Source: Actinocrispum wychmicini
Lineage (GTDB): Bacteria > Actinomycetota > Actinomycetes > Mycobacteriales > Pseudonocardiaceae
Reading direction: 5' to 3'
Length of the DNA stretch: 64,000 nucleotides
NCBI RefSeq assembly: GCF_004345645.1
Contig: NZ_SLWS01000022.1
Coordinates: forward strand, 62,001 to 126,000
How positions within the stretch are numbered: position 1 is the stretch's first letter; each line of letters opens with the position of its first letter. A program made the translations under genes and the position numbers. The notes below the pieces were generated by a model. That model was not told the DNA's origin. It saw only the letters and a list, made by a program, of their open reading frames with translations, and did not search any database. This document shows, one piece after another, positions 1-12,000 of the stretch.

Positions 1-3000
1 CAGCGTGGGTTGGCGCCGGACGGCCGGTGCAAGGCGTTCTCGGACGACGCCGACGGCACGGGATGGTCCGAAGGTGCCGGTGTCCTGTTGCTGGAGCGGT
101 TGTCCGACGCCCGCCGCAATGGCCACCAAGTGCTTGCTCTGGTGCGGGGTTCGGCGGTGAACCAGGATGGTGGGTCGAATGGTTTGACGGCGCCGAACGG
201 TCCTTCGCAGCAGCGGGTGATCCTGTCGGCGCTGGCGTCCGCTGGTCTGTCCACTTCGGATGTCGACGCCGTGGAGGCGCACGGCACCGGGACGTCGTTG
301 GGTGACCCGATCGAGGCGCAGGCACTGCTCGCGACCTACGGCCAGGACCGCGAAACGCCGTTATGGCTAGGGTCGGTGAAGTCCAACATCGGACACACCC
401 AGGCCGCCGCCGGGGTCGCCGGGATCATCAAGTCCGTCATGGCCTTGCGCCACGAAATGCTGCCCGAGACGTTGCACGTCAGCGAACCGTCGTCGCACGT
501 CGACTGGTCCGCGGGGAACGTTCGGCTGCTGACCGAGCTGGTGCCGTGGCCGGAGAACGGGCACCCGCGCCGGACGGCCGTGTCGGCGTTCGGTGTCAGC
601 GGCACCAACGCCCACGTGATCATCGAACAGGCGCCGGCTACGCGCGACACGGTGTCCGGGAACGCGAGACACGCGGGTTCGTCGGAGCAGCCGGAGCCGG
701 TGCGGGTGCCGGTGGCGTGGCCGGTGCCGTGGGTGTTGTCGGCGAAGAGTGCGGGGGCGTTGCGGGGGCAGGCCGAGCGGCTGCTGTCCGTGGTGGATTG
801 TCCGAATGTTGACATTGGGTTGTCGCTGGCAACCGCGCGGTCCGCGTTCGACAACCGGGCCGTGGTCGTGGGCTCGGACCGGGACGCGCTGCTTCGCGGA
901 CTCCGGGCGGTGGCGGCGGGCGAGGCCGGGGTGGTGCGCGGCTCGGTCACACCGGGGAAGACCGCGTTCATGTTCACCGGCCAGGGCGCGCAACGGGCCG
1001 GGATGGGCAGGGAGCTGTACGAGACGTTCCCGGTGTTCGCCTCGGCGTTCGACGAGGTGTGCGGGCGGTTCGAGCCCGGACTGCGGGACGTGGTCTTCGG
1101 CGGCGACGGCCTGGACGAGACCGGACACACCCAGCCGGCGTTGTTCGCGGTCGAAGTCGCCCTGTACCGGCTGGTGGAGTCCTGGGGCCTGATCCCCGAC
1201 CACCTGCTGGGCCACTCCATCGGCGAACTGGCCGCGGCCCACGTCGCCGGAGCGATGAACCTGGACGACGCCTGCCGGTTGGTGGCCGCGCGGGCGCGGC
1301 TGATGCAGGCGTTGCCGACTGGGGGCGCGATGGCCGCCCTCCGCGTCTCCCCGGCGGACGTGGTGCTGGACGACAGGGTGAGCATCGCGGCCGTCAACGG
1401 GCCCGCGTCGATCGTCGTGTCCGGTGACGAGGACGCGGTGCTGGAACTCGTCAAGCGGTACGACGGCAAGCGCCTCAAAGTCAGCCACGCGTTCCACTCC
1501 CACCACATGGACGGAATGCTGGCGGAGTTCCGTACCGTCGCCGAAAGCATCCGGTACTCCCGCCCGGCCATCGCGATAGCCGGGGACGTCGACACGCCGG
1601 AGTACTGGGTCCGCCAGGTCCGTGACACTGTCAAGTTCTACGACGCGGTCGAAGCGCTGCGGGCGCGAGGCGTGGTGCGGTTCGTGGAAGTCGGCCCCGA
1701 CAGCGCGCTGTCCGGCTTGGCCCGGGAGTTCCTCGATCCAGAGCTGGTCGTGGTTCCGTTGTCCCGCAAGGACAAGCCCGACGTCGACGCGTTGATCACC
1801 GCAGTTGCGCAGTTGCACGTCGACGGCTTCAGCCCGGACTGGAACGCCTTCTTCCCCGGCGCACGGCGGGTCGACCTCCCGACTTACGCCTTCCAGCACG
1901 AACGGTTCTGGCTGGACGTGCCCGTGACCACGGGTGATCTCGCCGCGCTGGGGCAGAGCGACCCCGCCCATCCACTGCTCGGCGCCGCCGTTGCCCTCGC
2001 CGACTCCGGGTACGTGTTCACCAGCAGGCTGTCGGTGCGGGAGCATCCGTGGCTCGCTGAGCACGTCGTGCGGGACGAGATCGTGTTCCCGGGCACGGGT
2101 TACGTCGAACTGGCCGTGCGCGCGGGCGACCAGATCGGCTGCGACCGGGTGGACGAGCTCGTCCTTGAGGCGCCGCTGGTGTTGCCCGCCACCGGAAGCG
2201 TGCAGCTCCAGGTCAGTGTGGACGACCGTGCCTTCGGGGTGTACTCCCGGGCCGGAGACGGGCCGTGGGTCCGGCACGCCCACGGCACCCTCGGGATCGC
2301 CGCCGAACCACCCGCCGCGCTCACCGAATGGCCACCCCCTGGTAAGAGCGTCGACGTTATGGGGCTCTACGACGCCAGGCCGGGGTTTGTATACGGCCCC
2401 ACGTTCCGTGGGCTTCAGGCGGCTTGGCGGGTCGGCGACGACCTGTATGCCGAGGTCGAGCTGCCGGCGCAGGCGGGCGAGTTCGCCCTACACCCAGCCC
2501 TGCTGGACGCGGCGTTGCAGACCCTGTCGTTCGGCGTTCAAGGTGAGCTTCTTCCGTTCTCCTGGAACGGTTTCACGTTGTACGCGTCCGGTGCGACGGC
2601 CCTTCGGGTCAAGATCTCGCCGACCGGCCGCGAGGCGACCTACGCCCTGACACTCGCCGACACAACTGGCGCACCTGTAGCTTCGGTGGACGCGTTGACC
2701 CTGCGTCCAGTAACGCACGACCTCACCCCGACCGACTGGATTCCCATCACGGGCACGCGAGTCCAGAACTGGGCCATTGTGGGCTTCGATGACCTCGCCC
2801 TGAGTGCGTCGTTGAACACCTTCGAGTCCTATTCGGACCTACGGTCGCTGGCCGCGTCGATCGCGATGGGAACCAGCGTTCCGGACGCGGTCGTGGTGTC
2901 GTGCGTGCCTGAGGACACAGAGGACCCATCGTGGGCGCTGTGGGCTGTGGCGCAACGTGCCCAAGCGCTTGTTCAAGAGTGGTCGAGCCTGGACGCCCTG

Positions 3001-6000
3001 GCTTCGTCGCGGTTGGTGTTCCTGACCCGCGGCGTCCACACTGGAAACGTCATCGAAGCACCGTTGTGGGGGATGCTCGACTCTAGGTTCGTGCTGGTCG
3101 ACGTCGATGACTCGACGTCGTTGCGCGCGTTGCCCCAAGCGCTTGCTTCAGGCGAGACAAGGCTGGTCGTGCGGGACGGGAAGGTCTTCACTCGGGGACC
3201 GCAGCGGGACGACACGATCGGCGAATGGGACGGCACTGTGCTGCTGACCGGTTCGCCCACCGACGAGATCCGGCTGCATTTCGCCGCGCATCACGTGGTC
3301 GTCGCCGAAGACGAGTGCGATCCGGCGGACCGCCACGAGCTGGCCAGACTGTTGGCACGGCTCGACGATCTGGCCGCGGTCGTGCACGTCGGCGTGCTTG
3401 CCGCGACCGAGGAGTCGAACCTGCGGCAGTCCGCGATCGTCCGGGAAAATCTCGATATCGCGTTGAACCTGGCCGAGCTGACCGGGGACCTGAAGGCGTT
3501 CGTGGTGTTGGCGCCGACCATGGACCACGACACCCTCGCGGCCGGCGGTGCTGTCCTTGAGGCGTTGGTGCGTGGACGGCAGGGCCGGGGGCTGCCCGCG
3601 TCATTGGTCACTTCGTTGCCGAAACCGGCTCGCCGTAAGGCCGTTGACTCGGGGTTGCGCAACCGGCTGACCGGGCTCGCCGAGGCAGACCGGGAACGTG
3701 TGCTCCTGGACATCGTCCGCGGCCGGGCCGCGATCGTACTCGGACACTCCGGACCGGAGGCCGTCCAGCTGGGCACCAGTTTCAAGGAACTCGGGTTCAC
3801 GTCGTTGTCCGCGGTCGAGTTGCGCAACGGGCTCACCGAGGACACCGGGTTGAAGCTGCCGGCGACGCTCGTGTTCGACTACCCGACACCGATCAGCCTC
3901 ACCGGGTACCTCGCCGCCGAGATCTTCGGCACCACCGATGTTGTGGCGCCGACCCGTACCGCGCCGGTGGACGAGCCGATCGCGATCATCGGCATGGGCT
4001 GCCGCTACCCCGGCGGTGTGCGTTCGCCGGAGGACCTGTGGCAGCTCGTGGCGACCGGGACGGACGCGATCGCGCCGTTCCCGACCGACCGCGGCTGGGA
4101 CATGGAGGCGTTGTACGACCCGGATCCCGACCACCCGGGCACGTGCTACGCGAGGGAAGGTGGATTCCTCAGCGACGCCGGCCGGTTCGACGCGGACTTC
4201 TTCGGCATCAGCCCACGTGAGGCCGTCGCGATGGACCCGCAGCAACGGATCCTGCTGGAGATCAGCTGGGAGGCGGTGGAACGGGCCGGCATCGACCCGA
4301 TCTCCTTGCGTGGCAGCCAGACCGGTGTGTTCGCCGGAGTGACCTATCAGGACTACAGTGGCCTGTTGGTGGCAGCCAAGGACAGTTTCGAAGGCTTCAT
4401 CGGCACTGGCAACTCGCCGAGTGTCCTGTCTGGACGGGTGTCGTACACCTTGGGCCTCGAAGGGCCTGCTGTCTCCGTGGACACCGCATGTTCGTCCTCG
4501 TTGGTCGCACTGCACTGGGCATGCCAGGCGCTGCGGGAGAACGACTGCTCGCTCGCGTTGGCCGGTGGGGTGACCGTGATGGCGAGTCCGATGTCGCTGG
4601 TGGAGTTCAGCCGCCAGCGGGCGTTGGCTGTCGACGGCCGCAGCAAGCCGTTCGCCGCCGCGGCCGACGGCGCCAGCTGGGGCGAAGGCGCTGGAATGGT
4701 GTTGTTGGAGCGCCTGTCCGACGCGCGGCACAACGGCCACCAAGTGCTTGCTCTGGTCCGAGGTTCGGCGGTGAACCAGGATGGCGCGTCGAACGGTCTG
4801 ACGGCGCCGAACGGTCCTTCGCAGCAGCGGGTGATCCGCGCGGCGCTGGCGAACGCCGGACTGTCCACAACAGACGTCGACGCGGTGGAGGCGCACGGCA
4901 CCGGAACGTCGCTGGGCGACCCGATCGAAGCCCAGGCGTTGCTCGCGACCTACGGCCAGGAGCGGGAAACACCGTTGTGGCTGGGCTCGTTGAAGTCGAA
5001 CATCGGGCACTCCCAAGCAGCGGCCGGAGTCGGCGGCGTGATCAAGATGGTCCAGGCGATGCGGCACGGCCTGCTGCCGCGAACCCTGCACGTGGACTCG
5101 CCTTCCCCGCACGTCGACTGGACCGCCGGTGACGTCCGCCTGCTGACCGAAGCGATGCCGTGGTCGAACGACCGGCGTCGCGCCGGTGTCTCCTCCTTCG
5201 GTATGAGCGGCACCAACGCCCACATCATCCTGGAGCAAGGCCCCGAGGCGCTCGCCGATGTCTCCACGCGGAGCGATCGAGTCGTGCCGTGGGTGGTGTC
5301 GGGACGTACCGCCGAGGCTTTGCAGTCCCAAGTGGAACGCCTTCGAACGGTCGAGGCCGATCCGGTGGATGTCGGGTTCTCGTTGGCGACAACGCGGGCG
5401 GCTTTCGAACATCGGGCTGTGCTGCTGGGCGACACTCTGATCGAAGGGGTGGCGGATGTCGACGGGAAGTTGGCGTTTGTCTTCCCTGGTCAGGGGTCGC
5501 AGTGGGTGGGGATGGCTCGGGAGTTGTTGGAGTCCGAGGTGTTCGCGGCGCGGATGGCTGAGTGCGAACAGGCGTTGGGGGAGTACGTTGACTGGTCCTT
5601 GACTCAGGTTCTGCGGGATTCGGTTGAGCTTGATCGGGTGGACGTGGTTCAGCCGGTCACATTCGCGGTGATGGTGTCGTTGGCGGCGTTGTGGCGGTCG
5701 TACGGGGTTGAGCCGCAGGCCGTGGTGGGGCATTCCCAAGGCGAGATCGCGGCAGCGTGTGTGGCTGGGGCTTTGTCGTTGGACGATGCGGCGCGGGTTG
5801 TGGTGTTGCGGAGCAAGGCGATCGGTGAGGTACTGGCTGGTCGGGGTGGGATGGTGTCGGTCGGGTTGCCGGCGGAGGATGTGGCTCGGCGGTGGGGCTC
5901 GGCTGGGCGGGCGCTTGCGGGTGGGGTGCCGCCCGTTTCCATCGCCGCGGTCAACAGTCCGAGTTCGGTGGTGATCTCTGGGTCGCCTGAGGCGTTGGAC

Positions 6001-9000
6001 GCCGTGATCGCCGAGTGCGAGGCCGAGGGCATCCGGGTTCGGCGAGTCCCGGTGGACTACGCTTCGCACTCCGAGCAGGTGGCCGAAATCGAGGACCAGT
6101 TGCTCGACGCGCTGGCGCCGATCGAACCCAGGCCCTCGGAGATCCCGTTCTACTCGACCTTGACCGCGGGCTGGCTGGACACGACCGCCCTCGACGCCGG
6201 GTACTGGTACCAAAACCTGCGCCAGACCGTTCGCTTTGAGGAGGCCACACGGGGTCTGGCCGAGGATGGCTTCCAGGTCTTCGTCGAGTGCAGCGCGCAT
6301 CCCGTACTGGCCATGGCCGTTCAGGAGACCGTGGTGGACGCGGTCGCCGTTGGGTCGCTAAGGCGCGACGAAGGTGGCCTCACCCGGTTCATGACGTCGC
6401 TCGCCGAACTGCACGTCCGGGGTGTCAGCCCCGACTGGCAGGCGGTGTTCGGGGCCGCCCGGGTGGTGGAACTGCCCACGTATGCCTTCCAGCGGCGCCA
6501 GTACTGGCCTGAGCTCGGCCAGACGGACGTTGCCTCGGCAGACCCGGTCGACGAGAAGTTCTGGGACGCGGTCGAACACGAGGACTGGGCTTCTCTGGCG
6601 AACACGTTGGCGGTTGACGGTGACGCACCGCTGAGCGAGGTGCTCCCGGCGCTGTCGACCTGGCGTCGTCGCCGCCGGGGCGAGTCCGCAGTGGACTCAT
6701 GGCGGTATCGGATCGCGTGGCGTCCCGTGCCCGACGGTCCGGACAGTCTCACCGGTCGGTGGCTGTTGGTCGTCCCTGCCGGGCTTGATACAGCCGAGTT
6801 CGAGCAAGCGCTTGGTATCGAGTTCGCCCGGGTGGACGGCGACCTCGACCGGGAGGTGCTCGCCGGCAGGATCGTCGACGCGGGCCCGGTCGACGGCGTG
6901 CTGTCCTTGCTGGCGTGGGACGACCGGAGGCACGAGGAGTACAGCTCGGCGCCGCGGGCACTGACCGACACGGTCGTCCTGATCCAGGCGTTGGGTGACG
7001 CGCGGGTCGAAGCTCCATTGTGGATTGTTACGAGCGGCGCGGTATCCGTCGGTCGGTCCGACCACTTGCGCGTACCCGAGCAGGCCCTGGTCTGGGGGCT
7101 CGGTCGGGTCACCGGCATGGAGCACCCGGAACGTTGGGGTGGCCTGATCGACGTGCCCGAAGCGCTCGACACCCGGACAGCCGGCCGGGTCCGCGCTGTC
7201 CTTTCCGGACTCGACGCCGAGGACCAGGTGGCGGTGCGCGCGTCCGGTGTGTTCGCTCGCAGATTGGTGCGAGTCGCACATAATGAGACGGCGAACGAGA
7301 CCTGGCGGCCGAAGGGTACGACGCTGGTCACCGGCGGCACGGGCGCTCTTGGTGCTCAAGTGGCTCGGTGGCTCGCCCGAAACGGCGCCGAACACATCCT
7401 GCTGACCAGCCGCAGCGGTCGCGAAGCTCCACGGGCCGTCGACCTGGAAGCCGAGTTGACGTCGCTGGGGGCGCGGGTGACCGTGGCGGCCTGTGACATG
7501 GCCAACCGACAGGCCGTCGCTGACCTGCTCGCGTCTGTCCCCGCTGACCTGCCGTTGACCGCTGTGATGCACACCGCGGCGGTCCTGGACGACAGCGTGG
7601 TCAACACGTTGACCACCGACCGGATCGACAAGGTGTTGCGGCCCAAAGTGGACGCCGCGATCAACCTGCACGAACTGACCGGAGAGCTGTCCGCGTTCGT
7701 CCTGTTCTCCTCCACGGCGGCCACATTCGGCGGCCCCGGCCAAGGGAACTACGCGCCGGGCAACGCGTATCTCGACGCGTTGGCCGAGTACCGGCGCGCC
7801 AACGGGCTGGTGGCCACGTCGATCGCGTGGGGTGCGTGGGCCGGCGGTGGCATGGCCGGCGAAGACCCGGCGGTCGCCGCCCGGATGCGTCGCAGCGGTG
7901 TCTTCGAGATGCCGCCTGACCTGGCGTTGTCCGCCCTGCAACGGGCCTTGGACCACGACGTGGCCACCATGACCGTCACCGACATCGGCTGGGACAAGTT
8001 CGTTCCCGGTTTCGTCTCCGCCCGGCCCCGGCCGGTGCTGCGGGACCTGCCGGACGCACAGCAGTTCGTCCAAGCGCCGCAGGAAGTGGTAGTCGGAACG
8101 AGCTTCGACGATCGGCTCAGTGGACTGTCCGAAGTGGAACGCATACGTGCAGCGCTGGACTTGGTTCGTTCTGCGGTCGCGGGCGTGCTCGGCTACCCCG
8201 GCGCCGATGCCGTGGACGCTGTGCGGGCGTTCAAGGATCTCGGGTTCGATTCGTTGACGGCAGTGGAGTTCCGCAACGGCTTGAGCCGGGTGACCGGCAT
8301 GCGGCTGCCCGCCACGTTGATCTTCGACCACCCCACACCGACCGCGCTGGCCCGCTATCTGCTCGCGGACCTGACCGACACAGGGCCGTCGGTGCCCGCG
8401 CCGCGTGAAGCGTCAACCGACACGGACCCAATCGCGATCGTGGCCATGAGCTGCCGGTTCCCAGGTGGCGTGCGGTCGCCTGAGGACCTGTGGGCGCTGC
8501 TGGCGGGTGGGACGGACGCGATCGGCGACTTCCCGACCGACCGCGGCTGGGACCTCGCCGACCTCCGGGATCCCGCGTCCAGTCAAGTAAGTTACGCGAC
8601 GCAGGCCGGATTCCTGGACGACGTCAGCGAGTTCGACCCGGCCTTCTTCGGGATCTCGCCGCGCGAGGCGGTGGCGATGGACCCGCAGCAACGCCTGCTG
8701 TTGGAGACGTCATGGGAGGCGGTGGAACGAGCCGCGATCGATCCAGCGTCCCTGCGCGGCAGCACGACCGGGGTGTTCGCCGGCACCAACGGCCAGGACT
8801 ACATGCACCTGTTGATGAACTCCGCCGAAGGTCTGGACAACTACCTCGGCACGGGCAACGCCGCCAGCGTCGTCACCGGCCGGATCGCCTACACACTCGG
8901 ACTTGAAGGCCCGGCAGTCACCGTCGACACGGCGTGTTCGTCGTCTCTGGTGGCGATTCATCTCGCGGCGCAAGCGTTGCGTCGAGGCGAGTGCTCGCTC

Positions 9001-12000
9001 GCGTTGGCCGGCGGCGTGACGATCATGTCGACCCCGGGTGGCTTCATCGACTTCAGCCGGCAAGGCGGGCTGTCCCGGGACGGCCGGTGCAAGGCGTTCG
9101 CGGCGGCCGCGGACGGCACCGGCTGGGGCGAAGGCGTCGGAATGCTTCTGCTGGAACGTCTTTCAGACGCGCAGCGCAACGGCCACCCTGTACTCGCTCT
9201 GCTGCGAGGTTCGGCGGTGAACCAGGACGGCGCGTCCAACGGCTTGACGGCCCCCAACGGTCCTTCGCAGCAGCGGGTGATCCGGGCCGCGCTTGCCGAC
9301 GCCGGACTGTCGACAATGGACGTCGACGCGGTGGAGGCCCACGGCACCGGAACCACGCTCGGCGACCCGATCGAAGCGCAGGCGTTGTTGGCGACCTACG
9401 GCCAGGACCGAGACCAGCCGGTCCTGCTCGGCTCGATCAAGTCGAACATCGGCCACACCCAGGCCGCGGGCGGTGTCGCCGGGCTGATGAAGATGGTCCT
9501 GGCAATGCACCACGGCATTGTGCCAAGGACCCTGCACGTGGACTCGCCGACCCCGCACGTCGACTGGTCGGCCGGCGCGGTCCGTCTGGCCGCCGAGCAA
9601 GAACCCTGGCCCACCCACGACGGCCCCCGCCGAGCCGCCGTCTCCTCCTTCGGAATCAGCGGCACCAACGCCCACGTCATCATCGAGCAGGCCCCCATCA
9701 ACCCGCGTGTCTCGCGTTCCGGGACACCGAGTCGCGTGTTCCCGGACCATGAAACTCCCGTTGCCTGGATGGTGTCAGGCCGGAATGTCGCCGCGCTCGA
9801 AGCGCAGGCGACACGGCTTGAGTCCAGTGTGGATGGATTGCGTCCACTCGATGTCGCGTACTCGTTGGCTACCTCACGCTCGGCGTTCGAGCACAGGGCA
9901 GTGATCATCGGCAGCGAGATCGCCGAGTTCCGCGCAGGACTGGCTGCGCTAGCCTCTGGCACATCTGCTGCGAATGTCCTGCGCGGTTCGCAGACGAAGG
10001 ACGGCCGGACTGCGGCGTTGTTCACCGGCCAGGGCGCGCAACGCGCCGGCATGGGCCGTGAACTGTACGAGGAGTTCCCGGTGTTCGCCGCGGCGCTCGA
10101 CGAGGTCTGCGCGCATTTCGACACCGAACTCGACCGGCCGCTGCGGGACGTGCTGTCCGACGAGAACGTGATCGACCAGACCGCCTACACGCAGCCCGCC
10201 CTGTTCGCGATCGAGGTCGCGTTGTTCCGGCTGGCGGAGTCGTTCGGGCTCACGTTCGACTACCTGTGCGGGCATTCGATCGGCGAACTCGTCGCCGCAC
10301 ACGTGGCCGGTGTGTTTTCCCTTGCTGACGCGTGCAAACTGGTCGCCGCGCGCGGCCGGTTGATGCAGGCACTGCCGGCCGGAGGGGCGATGATCGCGAT
10401 CCAGGCTACCGAGGCCGAGGTCACCCCGCTCCTGGTCGACACCACCGGAATCGCGGCCATCAATGGTTTGGAGTCCATTGTGGTCTCCGGTTCGGCGGCC
10501 GCGACGACCGCGATTGCCGAGCATTTCGTCACGCTCGGCCGCAGGACACGGCGGCTTCGGGTCAGTCACGCGTTCCACTCGCCGCTGATGGATGACATGC
10601 TCGACGACTTCCGTCGGGTCGCGGCGGAGGTGCCGTACACCGAGCCCCGGATTCCGATTGTGTCCAATGTAACCGGTCAGATCAGCGACCTGGGTTCGCC
10701 GGACTACTGGGTTGAGCACGTCCGCGCGACAGTCCGGTTCCACGACTCGATGCAAACGCTTCACCTGGCAGGCGTGACCCGGTTCGTGGAGTTGGGGCCT
10801 GACGCTGTGTTGACGGCCATGGACAACGCGACGGTCGTTCCGTTCATGCGCAAGGACCGGTCCGAGGTACGCGCTTTGACTGCCGCGATTGGCCAATTGG
10901 CGGTTGACGGGTCCTCTTTGGACTGGTCGGCGGTGTTCGCCGGTCGTGATGCGCAGGCAGTCGCCTTGCCCACGTACGCGTTCCAACGCCAGCGCTACTG
11001 GCCGAAGCTCGCCGCGGTCGTTGGGAACGTCGCGTCGGCGGGCCTGACGCCGGCGGATCACCCACTGCTGGGCGCGGCCGTTCGACTGGCCGGCACGGAC
11101 GGCGTCCTGTTCACCGCGCGCCTGTCCCGGCAGACCCATCCGTGGCTGGTCGACCACGCGGTGTCCGGCACGGTTTTGTTCCCGGGCACAGGTTTCCTCG
11201 AACTCGCGATCCGGGCCGGTGACCAGGTCGGCTGTGACCGCGTCGCGGACTTCACCCTGGCCGCGCCCCTGGTGTTGCCCGAGCGTGGCGCGGTCCACCT
11301 CCAGTTGCGGGTCGGTGCGCCGGACTCGTCCGGGACTCGGTCGATCGAGCTGTACTCGCGGCCCGAGCAGGCTCCGGAGGACGCGTGGACGTGCAACGCC
11401 AGCGGCCTCTTGGCCCGCGGCTCGCAACGCTCGGATGTCTCGTTCGACGTGTGGCCGCCGGTCGGCGCGGTGGCCGCGCAGGTCGACGACTTCTACGACC
11501 GGTTCGCCGCCGCCGGGTTCGCCTACGGCCCGGTGTTCCGCGGCCTGCGCGCGGTGTGGCAACGCGACTCGGAGGTCTTCGCCGAGGTCGAACTGCCCGC
11601 CGAGGTCGAAGCGGACGCCACCCAGTTCGGCCTGCACCCGGCACTGCTCGACGCGGCCCTGCACGCGGTGATGTTCGTGCACCTGGACGACGTCGGCGGC
11701 CGGCTGCCGTTCGCGTGGCAGAACGTGTCGCTGCACGCGGCCGGCGCGTCCGCCCTGCGAGTCCGAATGGCCCAGGTCGGGCCGGACGCGGTAGAGATCG
11801 CCGTCGCCGACCACAGCGGACAACTGGTGGCGTCGATCGAATCCCTCACCCTGCGTGAAGTCACTGGCGGCGCCAACACCCGAACGGATTCCCTGTTCCG
11901 CACCGAATGGGTGCCGTTGGACGCGGAACCAGCACCAACCGCACACTGGGCCGTCCTCGGCGACGAAGCCCTGCTGGGCATCACACCCCGAAAACTCGAC

